A stretch of 5,968 bases of DNA, taken from Maritimibacter sp. (lineage in GTDB: Bacteria; Pseudomonadota; Alphaproteobacteria; Rhodobacterales; Rhodobacteraceae). This document shows, piece after piece, positions 1-5,968 of this stretch (position 1 is its first letter; every line of letters begins with the position of its first letter). Where the stretch lies: assembly GCA_020441225.1 (NCBI GenBank), contig JAGRMP010000025.1, positions 9,447-15,414 of the forward strand, in the 5' to 3' direction. The notes below the pieces were generated by a model, which was given only the letters and a program-made list of their open reading frames with translations, made no database searches and was not told the origin of the DNA. The position numbers were made by a program, and so were the translations under genes.

Positions 1-2
1 AC

Positions 3-788
3 CACGCCCGCACCATGGGCACCGAGGAGCTGCGCAAGCACTTCCTCGCCGAAGGCATGTTCGCCGACCGCGAGATCCGGCTGGTCTACACCCATTACGA
101 CCGGATGACCGTGGGCGGCGCGGTGCCCGCGGGCGGCAGTCTCACCCTCGACAAGGTCGACGAGACCCGCACCGCCACCTTCCTCGAACGCCGCGAAATG
201 GGCATCGTCAACATCGGCGAGACCGGCACCGTCGCCACCGGCGACGAGAGCTGGACGCTCGAAAAGGGCGATGTGCTCTATCTCGGCAAGGGCAACGGCG
301 CGGTCACCTTCTCGGGGCACGGGCGGTTCTACATCACCTCCTGCCCGGCGCATGCGAGCTTCCCCAACCGGCTCATCACCCTCGGCGAAGCGGCCAAGGT
401 CAAGCTGGGCGACCCGTCGACCTCGAACAAGCGGGTCATCAACCAGTTCATCCACCCGCTGGTGATGGAAAGCTGCCAGCTCGTGCTCGGCTATACCGAA
501 CTGCTCGAGGGCTCGGTCTGGAACACCATGCCCGCCCATATCCACGACCGCCGGATGGAGGCCTATCTCTACTGGGGCATGGACGCGGCGTCGCGGGTCA
601 TCCACCTGATGGGCGAGCCGCAGGAAACCCGCCATATCGTGGTCGCCAACGAACAGGCCGTTGTCAGCCCCACCTGGTCGATCCATGCCGGCGCCGGGAT
701 CGGGTCCTATACCTTCATCTGGGCGATGGCGGGCGACAATGTCGATTACACCGACATGGACTTCATCCAGCCCGGGGAGATGAAATGA
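3..788 (+). CDS. kduI: 5-dehydro-4-deoxy-D-glucuronate isomerase (KduI), 5' partial
   Basis: Isomerises 5-keto-4-deoxyuronate (DKI, from unsaturated uronates released by polysaccharide lyases) to 2,5-diketo-3-deoxygluconate in the cytoplasm, the substrate of KduD encoded next. The cupin-type protein matches E. coli KduI, as recalled, along its whole visible length, including FLERREMGIVNIG, NTMPAHIHDRRMEAY, MGEPQETRHIV and SPTWSIHAG. The expected metal ligands are present: two His in the HIH motif (codons at 537 and 543), a Glu at 558 and a His at 684. The first ATG is at 15, but the frame stays open to the left edge. The codons before it read HART, aligning with HAKT that precedes the same region in E. 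coli KduI (278 aa). The real start therefore probably lies about 10 codons upstream, outside the window, and the Met at 15 is internal. The stop overlaps kduD in an ATGA. Function is very secure; only the start is missing. Confidence 0.96.
   Translation, partial: HARTMGTEELRKHFLAEGMFADREIRLVYTHYDRMTVGGAVPAGGSLTLDKVDETRTATFLERREMGIVNIGETGTVATGDESWTLEKGDVLYLGKGNGAVTFSGHGRFYITSCPAHASFPNRLITLGEAAKVKLGDPSTSNKRVINQFIHPLVMESCQLVLGYTELLEGSVWNTMPAHIHDRRMEAYLYWGMDAASRVIHLMGEPQETRHIVVANEQAVVSPTWSIHAGAGIGSYTFIWAMAGDNVDYTDMDFIQPGEMK
774..779 (+). promoter_or_regulatory. Ribosome binding site of kduD
   Basis: A GGGGAG run lies inside the last codons of kduI, with five bases between it and the ATG at 785. 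It supports that start and translational coupling to kduI through the shared ATGA. Confidence 0.7.
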
Positions 789-1528
789 CGCCGTTTTCGC
801 TCGAAACCCGCCGCGCCCTCGTCACCGGGGCCAATACCGGCATCGGCCAGGCCATTGCCGTGGCGCTCGCAGGGCAGGGTGCGCGTGTCACCTGTGCCGG
901 GCGGCGCAGCTCCGCGGCGACGGTGGCGCGGATCGAAGAGGCGGGCGGCACGGCCGAAAGCCTCACCCTCGATTTCGCCGACCCGATGGCGGCGCGCGAC
1001 GTCTTCGCCGGTGAGGGCTACACGATCCTGGTCAACAATGCCGGGATCATCCGGCGCGAAGACAGCGTCGATTTCACCGAAAGTGACTGGGACGACGTGA
1101 TGGACGTCAACCTCAAGGCCGTGTTCTTCACCAGCCAGGCCTTCGCGAAAGAAGCGCTCAAGGCGGAGACGCTGCCCGCAAATATCGTCAACATCGCCTC
1201 GCTCCTGTCCTTCCAGGGCGGCATCCGCGTGCCCTCCTATACCGCGTCCAAACACGGGGTCGCGGGGCTCACCAAGATCCTCGCCAACGAATGGGCGGCC
1301 AGGGGCATCAACGTCAACGCCATAGCGCCCGGCTATATCGCCACCAACAACACCACCGCGCTGCGCGCCGATCCGGTGCGCAACCAGGCGATCCTCGACC
1401 GCATCCCGGCGGGCCGCTGGGGCGATCCGGCCGATATCGGCGGCACCGCCGCCTTTCTGTGCTCCGAAGCCGCGCGCTACATCCACGGCGCGGTGCTCAA
1501 TGTCGACGGAGGCTGGCTTGCCCGCTGA
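785..1528 (+). CDS. kduD: 2-dehydro-3-deoxy-D-gluconate 5-dehydrogenase (KduD)
   Basis: Reduces 2,5-diketo-3-deoxygluconate (the KduI product) to KDG. It is a 247-residue classical short-chain dehydrogenase with one Rossmann domain. Visible motifs are the TGANTGIG nucleotide loop (residues 14-21), NNAG (84-87), the structural Asn109, and the catalytic Ser139, Tyr152 and Lys156 within YTASK. The stretch SFQGGIRVPSYTASK and the C-terminal part GINVNAIAPGYIATNN ... ILDRIPAGRWG ... VDGGWLAR are almost the same as E. coli KduD (253 aa, recalled), which separates it from generic SDRs. The loop after the second strand reads AGRRSS; arginines there usually go with NADP(H), unlike the E. coli enzyme. 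The segment just before NNAG is a few residues shorter than in E. coli. The start is set by the ATGA overlap with kduI and a good ribosome binding site. The 3' end overlaps uxuB. Family and function are secure; cofactor preference is inferred. Confidence 0.95.
   Translation: MTPFSLETRRALVTGANTGIGQAIAVALAGQGARVTCAGRRSSAATVARIEEAGGTAESLTLDFADPMAARDVFAGEGYTILVNNAGIIRREDSVDFTESDWDDVMDVNLKAVFFTSQAFAKEALKAETLPANIVNIASLLSFQGGIRVPSYTASKHGVAGLTKILANEWAARGINVNAIAPGYIATNNTTALRADPVRNQAILDRIPAGRWGDPADIGGTAAFLCSEAARYIHGAVLNVDGGWLAR
1508..1512 (+). promoter_or_regulatory. Ribosome binding site deciding the uxuB start (TTG at 1518)
   Basis: A perfect GGAGG sits in the kduD codons for its C-terminal DGGW motif, five bases before a TTG at 1518. 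The in-frame ATG at 1500 lies upstream of this site and has no clear Shine-Dalgarno sequence of its own, so the site favours the TTG. Confidence 0.6.
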
Positions 1529-2945
1529 CCGTCTCACCCGGACCGCGCCCGCGCCCGCGCAGGGCATCGTCCATCTCGGGCTCGGGTCCTTCTTCCGCAG
1601 CCACGGCGCGATCTACACCGAAGAGGCCATCGCCGCTTCGGGCGGCGCCTGGGGCATCACCGGCGTGTCGCTGCAATCGACGCGCATGCGCGACGCGCTC
1701 GGGCCGCAGGGCGGCGCCTATGTTGCGCTGGAACTCGGGCCAGAGGGCGAGACCGCCCGGCCGGTCGAGGTGGTCCGCGAGGTGCTGGCCGCGCGCGAAG
1801 ACCCCGCCGCCGTGCTCGGGCTGATGGCCGATTCCGCCACCCGCATCGTCACCCTCACCGTGACCGAGAAGGGCTATTGCCACGAGCCGTCCACCGGCGC
1901 GCTCAACCATACGCACCCGGATGTTGTCCACGACATCGCCGAGCGCCTGCCGGTCTCGGCCCCCGGTTTCCTCGTGCGCGCGCTGGCGATGCGGCGCGCC
2001 GCCGGGCTCCCGCCCTTCACCGTCCTCACCTGCGACAACCTCCCCGCCAACGGGGCGGTGGTGCGCGGCGTGGTGCTGGCGCTCGCGCGCGAGATCGACC
2101 CGGGGCTCGCGGACTGGATCGAGGCCGAGGGCAAATTCCCGTCGACCATGGTCGACCGGATCGCCCCCGCGACCAAGCCCGAAGACATCGCCCGGGTCGA
2201 GGCTTTGACCGGCTTCCACGACGCGGCCCCGGTGGTCCACGAGCCGTTCCGGCAATGGGTGATCGAGGACGATTTCATCGGCGGCGAACGGCCCGACTGG
2301 GGCGCGGTCGGGGCCGAGATGGTCGCCGACGTCACGCCCTACGAGCACATGAAGCTACGCATGCTGAACGGCACCCACAGCCCGCTCGCCTATCTCGGCT
2401 ATCTCGCGGGCCACGAGACCATCGCCGATTGCATGGCCGATCCCGCCTTTGCCCGCTTCGTCGATCACCTGTGGGCGAAGGAGATCATCCCCGCCGTCGA
2501 CGCGCCGCCGGGGGTCTCGCTCACCGACTACGCCCAGGCGCTGCACGCGCGCTACGACAACCCGGCGATCCGGCACCGCACCTGGCAGATCGCCATGGAC
2601 GGCAGTCAGAAACTGCCCCAGCGCATTCTCGGCACCGTCGCCGAGAGTTTTGCCGCCGGGCGCAAAACGCCCGGGCTGATCCTCGCCATCGCCGCCTGGA
2701 TGCGCTACGTCTCCGGCACCGATCTGACCGGCGCGCCGATCGACGTGCGCGACCCGCTCGCCGACCGGCTCAAGGCGCTGTCCGATGCGGCCGACAGCGC
2801 CGAAGACCGGGTCGCCGCTCTGCTCGGTCTGCGCGAAGTGTTCGCACCCGAGCTTGCGCCGCTCCTCAAGGCCCCGGTCGCCGCGGCCTACGCGCTTCTC
2901 GACGGGGCGGGGGTGCACAAGGCCATGGAGGTGGCCATAGGATGA
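1518..2945 (+). CDS. uxuB: D-fructuronate reductase / D-mannonate oxidoreductase (UxuB), mannitol dehydrogenase family
   Basis: NADH-dependent reduction of D-fructuronate to D-mannonate, feeding UxuA encoded next. It belongs to the polyol-specific long-chain dehydrogenases. Numbered from the TTG at 1518 (475 aa), the N-terminal Rossmann domain opens with GIVHLGLGSFFRSH, followed by LTVTEKGYC and CDNLPANG. FPSTMVDRI and EPFRQWVIEDDF lead into the C-terminal domain. KLRMLNGTH carries the catalytic set Lys279, Asn284 and His287, equivalent to Lys295, Asn300 and His303 of Pseudomonas mannitol 2-dehydrogenase. RHRTWQIAMDGSQKLPQR also matches E. coli UxuB (486 aa, recalled). I prefer the TTG because GGAGG lies five bases before it and the overlap with kduD falls to 11 bases. 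The ATG at 1500 would give 481 aa and a 29-base overlap. The 3' end overlaps uxuA in ATGA. Mannitol or tagaturonate activity cannot be excluded, but uxuA next door argues for fructuronate. Confidence 0.92.
   Translation: MPADRLTRTAPAPAQGIVHLGLGSFFRSHGAIYTEEAIAASGGAWGITGVSLQSTRMRDALGPQGGAYVALELGPEGETARPVEVVREVLAAREDPAAVLGLMADSATRIVTLTVTEKGYCHEPSTGALNHTHPDVVHDIAERLPVSAPGFLVRALAMRRAAGLPPFTVLTCDNLPANGAVVRGVVLALAREIDPGLADWIEAEGKFPSTMVDRIAPATKPEDIARVEALTGFHDAAPVVHEPFRQWVIEDDFIGGERPDWGAVGAEMVADVTPYEHMKLRMLNGTHSPLAYLGYLAGHETIADCMADPAFARFVDHLWAKEIIPAVDAPPGVSLTDYAQALHARYDNPAIRHRTWQIAMDGSQKLPQRILGTVAESFAAGRKTPGLILAIAAWMRYVSGTDLTGAPIDVRDPLADRLKALSDAADSAEDRVAALLGLREVFAPELAPLLKAPVAAAYALLDGAGVHKAMEVAIG
2927..2931 (+). 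promoter_or_regulatory. Ribosome binding site of uxuA
   Basis: GGAGG lies within the last codons of uxuB, ten bases before the ATG at 2942. The spacing is slightly long but workable. It supports starting uxuA at 2942 although its reading frame stays open more than 1 kb further upstream. Confidence 0.6.
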
Positions 2946-4123
2946 GAGAGACCTGGCGTTGGTACGGACCCGAGCTCGATCCCCTGGGGCTGGGCGAGAT
3001 AGCGCAGACCGGCGCCGCCGGTATCGTGAATGCGCTGCACGAGATTCCATACGGTGAAGTATGGAGCCGCGAGGCCATCGCCGCGCGGCGGCAGGTGATC
3101 GAGGCGGCGGGCTTCACCTGGGACGTGGTCGAAAGCCTGCCGGTCCACGAGCGGATCAAGCGCGCCGACGGCGATCTCTCGGACCTGTTCGCCAACTATC
3201 GCCAGTCGATGGCCAACCTCGCCGCCGAGGGCGTGCAGACGATCTGCTACAATTTCATGCCGGTGCTGGACTGGACCCGGACCGATCTGAAATCGCCCAC
3301 CGCCACCGGCGCCACCTGCCTCAGGTTCGAGGCCTACCGGATGGCGGCCTTCGAAGTGTTCATGCTTGAACGCGAGGGCGCCGAGGCCGATTACCTCCCC
3401 GAGGTAGTCGCACGCGGCAAGGCCTGGTTCGAGGCCTCGACCGAGGCCGACCGTACGGCGTTGCTCGGCGCGATCATGGCGGGCCTGCCCGGCGCCTTCG
3501 ACCGCTACGACATCGACGGGCTGCGCGGGCAGCTCGCGCTCTACGACGGGATCGGCCGCACCGAAATCCGCTCCAATTTCAAGCGCTTCCTCGACGAGGT
3601 CGTGCCCGCGGCAGAGGATCTGGGCATCCGCCTTGCGGTCCATGCCGACGATCCGCCGCGCGACATCCTGGGCCTGCCGCGGGTGGTGTCGTCGGCCGAC
3701 GATGCCGCCTGGGTGCTCGCCGCCCATGACAGCCCCGCGAACGGGCTCACGCTCTGCGCCGGCAGTTTCGGCGCGCATCCGACCAACGATCTGCCGGCGA
3801 TGGCGCGCCGCTTCGGGCCGCGCATCCATTTCGCCCATCTGCGCAACGTGGCCAAGGACCCCGACGGCTCTTTCGAGGAGGCCGCGCATCTCGACGGCGA
3901 CACCGACATGGTCGATCTCGCCCGCGCGCTGCTCGAGGAAGAGGCGCGGCGGCGCGCCGAGGGGCGGGCCGACGCGGTGATCCCGTTCCGCCCCGACCAC
4001 GGTCACGAAATCGCCTTCGACCAGGCGCATGACCACGTGCCGGGCTATCCGCTGATCGGGCGGCTGCGCGGGTTGGCCGAACTGCGCGGCGTGCTGCGCG
4101 CGCTGGAGCAGACCCGTGGTTGA
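2942..4123 (+). CDS. uxuA: D-mannonate dehydratase (UxuA)
   Basis: Dehydrates D-mannonate to KDG in the cytoplasm, using a divalent metal (Mn2+ or Fe2+ in the family). The 393-residue product is nearly the length of E. coli UxuA (394) and aligns end to end with it as recalled: TWRWYGP at residues 4-10, then GEVWS, CYNFMPVLDWTRTDL, EGAEADY, DDPPRDILGLPR and RPDHGHE. It is a TIM-barrel enzyme of the xylose-isomerase-like fold. The likely metal ligands are His234 (AVHADDPP), Cys272 (LCAGSFG), His299 (FAHLRN) and Asp352 (RPDHGH), all present. The ATG at 2942 is chosen because it shares an ATGA with the uxuB stop, has GGAGG upstream and matches the family N-terminus exactly. The open frame before it is an arginine-rich shadow of uxuB, not a fusion. 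The end overlaps uxaA by eight bases. There are no insertions or missing key residues. Confidence 0.97.
   Translation: MRETWRWYGPELDPLGLGEIAQTGAAGIVNALHEIPYGEVWSREAIAARRQVIEAAGFTWDVVESLPVHERIKRADGDLSDLFANYRQSMANLAAEGVQTICYNFMPVLDWTRTDLKSPTATGATCLRFEAYRMAAFEVFMLEREGAEADYLPEVVARGKAWFEASTEADRTALLGAIMAGLPGAFDRYDIDGLRGQLALYDGIGRTEIRSNFKRFLDEVVPAAEDLGIRLAVHADDPPRDILGLPRVVSSADDAAWVLAAHDSPANGLTLCAGSFGAHPTNDLPAMARRFGPRIHFAHLRNVAKDPDGSFEEAAHLDGDTDMVDLARALLEEEARRRAEGRADAVIPFRPDHGHEIAFDQAHDHVPGYPLIGRLRGLAELRGVLRALEQTRG
4105..4108 (+). promoter_or_regulatory. Ribosome binding site of uxaA (GTG start)
   Basis: GGAG lies within the last codons of uxuA, seven bases before the GTG at 4116. It supports a GTG initiation that overlaps the uxuA stop codon by eight bases. 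Confidence 0.55.
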
Positions 4124-5636
4124 CGCTCTGGTGCTGCACCCCGGCGACAGTGTCGCGGTGCTCACCCGCCGGGTCGAGGCCGGGGCCGATCCGCTGGGGC
4201 TCGGGCGCCCGCTCGACCGTGCGCTGTCGCCCGGGCACAAGATCGCCCGCGCCCCTGTGCAACCCGGCGACCCGGTGCTGAAATTCGGCCAGGTGATCGG
4301 CGCAGCCACCGTGGCAATTGCGCCCGGCGACCACGTGCACACCCACAATTGCGCCTTTTCCGACCACGACCGCGGCTACGACATCGGCGGAGCGCTGGCG
4401 GTGGCGGAAGCGGCGGTGCCCGCTGTCGAACCGGCCACATTTCTGGGCTATGCCCGCGCCGACGGCCGGGTGGGCACGCGCAATTTCCTCGCGCTCTGCG
4501 CCACGGTGAATTGCTCGGCCACGGTTATCAACCGCGCTGCCGAGGAACTCGCGAACGAAGGGGTACTGGCGGAGTATCCCAATGTCGACGGCATCGCCGC
4601 TTTCGCCCACGGCAGCGGCTGCGGCATGGCGGCGACGGGGCGCGGTGCCGAGATCCTCGAACGCGTGCTCTGGGGCTATGCCACGCACCCCAATGTCGGC
4701 GCGGCGGTTTTTGTCGGGCTCGGCTGCGAGGTGATGCAGATCGACCGGATGGAGGCGCGTTATGGCGCCGCCGCGCCCGGCCAGGTCCATGCGCTCACCA
4801 TCCAGGACATCGGCGGCACCCGCGCCACCGTAGATGCGATCAAGGCCCATGTCCGCACCATCCTGCCCCAGGTCAACGCGATCAGCCGCACGCCCTGCCC
4901 GGTCTCGGCCCTCACCGTCGCGCTGCAATGCGGCGGCTCCGATGGGCTGTCGGGCATCACCGCCAACCCAGGCTTGGGCGCGGCCTCGGACCTGATCGTC
5001 GGGCAGGGGGGCGCGGTGATCCTGTCGGAGACGCCGGAGATCTACGGCGCCGAAAGCCTGCTCCTGAACCGCACCGACCCGGAGACCGCCGACCGGCTCA
5101 TCGCCTGCCTGAGATGGTGGGAAGACTATACGGCAGCGAATGGCGGGACGATGGACAACAATCCCTCGCCCGGCAACAAGCAGGGCGGGATCACCACGAT
5201 CCTTGAAAAGAGCCTCGGCGCGGTCGCCAAGGCCGGCGCAACGCCGCTCCGCGCCTTTTACGATTACGCCGAGCGGGTCGCCGCGCGCGGGCTGATCTAC
5301 ATGGACACGCCGGGCTACGACCCGGTCTCGGCAACCGGCCAGATCGCCGGCGGCGCGCAGCTCGTGGTCTTTACCACCGGGCGCGGCTCGGCCTTCGGCT
5401 CCAAGCCCGCGCCGACGCTCAAGCTCGCCACCAACGACCGGCTCTTTGAGACCATGCGCGACGACATGGACATCGGCTGCGGCGACATCGTCAGCCGGGG
5501 CACCGCGATTGCCGACAAGGGCCGCGAGATCTACGAAGCGATCCTGCGGGTGGCCTCGGGCGAGGCGACGAAAAGCGAAGCGCTGGGGCTCGGGGACCAC
5601 GAGTTCGTCCCCTGGCAGGTTGGCGCGGTGATGTGA
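4116..5636 (+). CDS. uxaA: D-altronate dehydratase (UxaA), fused N- and C-terminal domains
   Basis: Dehydrates D-altronate to KDG, the last step of the galacturonate branch before KdgK. The 506-residue protein has the two-part family architecture. An N-terminal SAF-like domain (about residues 1-80) ends in the histidine cluster GDHVHTHN (His73, His75, His77). After a linker to about 108, the large catalytic domain starts at FLGYARADGRVGTRN. Family landmarks are GSGCGM, LGCE, QCGGSDGLSGITANP (Cys272), NPSPGNKQGGITT (349 onward), FTTGRGSAFG and DMDIGCGD (Cys455). E. coli UxaA is 495 aa and shares these blocks as recalled. Some bacteria encode the two parts separately; here they are fused. The GTG start follows from GGAG upstream, an eight-base overlap with uxuA and agreement with the family N-terminus. 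Galactarate dehydratase (GarD) is the closest alternative; neighbouring uxuA, uxuB and kdgK favour altronate. Confidence 0.93.
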   Translation: MVDALVLHPGDSVAVLTRRVEAGADPLGLGRPLDRALSPGHKIARAPVQPGDPVLKFGQVIGAATVAIAPGDHVHTHNCAFSDHDRGYDIGGALAVAEAAVPAVEPATFLGYARADGRVGTRNFLALCATVNCSATVINRAAEELANEGVLAEYPNVDGIAAFAHGSGCGMAATGRGAEILERVLWGYATHPNVGAAVFVGLGCEVMQIDRMEARYGAAAPGQVHALTIQDIGGTRATVDAIKAHVRTILPQVNAISRTPCPVSALTVALQCGGSDGLSGITANPGLGAASDLIVGQGGAVILSETPEIYGAESLLLNRTDPETADRLIACLRWWEDYTAANGGTMDNNPSPGNKQGGITTILEKSLGAVAKAGATPLRAFYDYAERVAARGLIYMDTPGYDPVSATGQIAGGAQLVVFTTGRGSAFGSKPAPTLKLATNDRLFETMRDDMDIGCGDIVSRGTAIADKGREIYEAILRVASGEATKSEALGLGDHEFVPWQVGAVM

Positions 5637-5642
5637 GGGAGG
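5637..5642 (+). promoter_or_regulatory. Ribosome binding site of kdgK
   Basis: The only intergenic gap in the window (11 bases) is mostly a GGGAGGGG run, directly after the uxaA stop. GGGAGG ends five bases before the ATG at 5648 and fixes that start. Confidence 0.75.
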
Positions 5643-5647
5643 GGCCC

Positions 5648-5968
5648 ATGAAGGTCGTCTGCGCCGGCGAGGCGATGATCGAGATCAGCATCGACGCGCC
5701 CGGGCGCCAGGTCGGCTTTGCCGGCGACACGTTCAATACCGCCGTCTACATGGCGCGCGCCCTGCCGCCGGGGTCGGTCGATTACGCGACCGTGGTGGGC
5801 GAAGACGCGCTCTCGGACCGGATGCTGGGGTTTTTCGAGGCGCAGGGCGTGGGCACCGGGCGGATCTGGCGGCATCCCGAACGGTTGCCGGGGATCTATT
5901 CGATCGCGGTCGACGGGAACGGCGAACGCAGTTTCGCCTATTGGCGCGATCACTCGGCGGCGCGGATG
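5648..5968 (+). CDS. kdgK: 2-keto-3-deoxygluconate kinase (KdgK), 3' partial
   Basis: Phosphorylates KDG, the common product of KduD, UxuA and UxaA, to KDPG with ATP. The first 107 codons are present and the frame runs off the right edge; family members are about 300 residues. The N-terminus MKVVCAGEAMIEIS, then GFAGDTFNTAVYMAR (from residue 23), VVGEDALSDRML, LPGIYSI and GERSFAYWR follow the PfkB-family (ribokinase-like) KdgK pattern and match E. coli KdgK block by block as recalled. GFAGDTFNT corresponds to the substrate-binding GGDTLNT region. The ATP-binding and catalytic Asp motifs lie in the C-terminal half and cannot be seen. It sits 11 bases after uxaA with a strong ribosome binding site, so it is almost surely in the same transcript. 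The operon placement makes KDG kinase more likely than fructokinase or another PfkB sugar kinase. Confidence 0.93.
   Translation, partial: MKVVCAGEAMIEISIDAPGRQVGFAGDTFNTAVYMARALPPGSVDYATVVGEDALSDRMLGFFEAQGVGTGRIWRHPERLPGIYSIAVDGNGERSFAYWRDHSAARM

Noticed and set aside
746..1567. 273-codon open frame on the - strand opposite kduD
   Set aside because: No recognisable motif, and it overlaps a highly conserved kduD across its whole length.
1497..2348. 283-codon open frame on the - strand opposite uxuB
   Set aside because: Arg/Gly/Asp-rich shadow translation, no domain, and contradicted by the strong UxuB match on the + strand.
1877..2941. Upstream extension of the uxuA frame, suggesting a 748-residue fusion
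   Set aside because: The extension overlaps uxuB in another frame and is arginine/proline-rich without conserved motifs. The uxuA N-terminus at 2942 matches E. coli UxuA from its first residues, so there is no fusion.
2888..4348. 486-codon open frame on the - strand, antisense to uxuA
   Set aside because: Low-complexity composition, no family match I can recognise, and fully overlapped by the conserved uxuA frame. It is a GC-driven shadow.
3747..5600. 617-codon open frame on the - strand, antisense to uxuA and uxaA
   Set aside because: Its translation is arginine/alanine/glycine-rich with no recognisable domain, and it runs opposite two well-matched enzymes. Long antisense open frames are expected in very GC-rich coding DNA because stop codons are rare.
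4116..5636. Galactarate dehydratase (GarD) rather than altronate dehydratase
   Set aside because: The families share architecture and several motifs, but the neighbours are all hexuronate-to-KDG genes and the whole-length resemblance is to UxaA. Kept as an alternative in the gene entry only.
5637..5647. Possible terminator or promoter between uxaA and kdgK
   Set aside because: The gap is only 11 bases and is occupied by the ribosome binding site. There is no room for a hairpin plus T-tract, and no promoter-like sequence is visible.

Overview
The window is one densely packed stretch of a sugar-acid catabolic operon, entirely on the + strand. It is very GC-rich, with strong G/C preference at third codon positions and virtually no intergenic DNA. 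This style, and the protein variants present, suggest an alphaproteobacterium, perhaps a Rhodobacterales-type organism. That placement is an inference from composition and general resemblance, not from a marker gene.

Layout: (1) 3..788, kduI, 5' end cut off by the window edge; (2) 785..1528, kduD; (3) 1518 (or 1500)..2945, uxuB-type fructuronate reductase; (4) 2942..4123, uxuA; (5) 4116..5636, uxaA; (6) 5648..5968, start of kdgK, cut off by the right edge. Neighbouring genes overlap by 4, 11 (or 29), 4 and 8 bases, and only the last pair has a gap (11 bases). Each visible start has a purine-rich ribosome binding site inside or just after the preceding gene. No promoter, terminator, RNA gene, repeat, mobile element or CRISPR array was seen. 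There is no gene-free stretch longer than 11 bases.

The enzymes converge on 2-keto-3-deoxy-D-gluconate (KDG). KduI and KduD convert the product of unsaturated uronates (released by polysaccharide lyases acting on pectin- or glycosaminoglycan-like polymers) to KDG. UxuB and UxuA take D-fructuronate through D-mannonate to KDG. UxaA takes D-altronate to KDG. KdgK phosphorylates KDG to KDPG, which an aldolase outside the window would split into pyruvate and glyceraldehyde-3-phosphate. The uronate isomerase (UxaC), a dedicated tagaturonate reductase (UxaB), the KDPG aldolase, transporters and the regulator are not in the window.

I found no evidence of an undescribed system. The points worth a second look are the truncated kduI start, a probable TTG start for uxuB, one reductase serving two dehydratases, and a KduD cofactor-loop sequence that hints at NADP(H) use.
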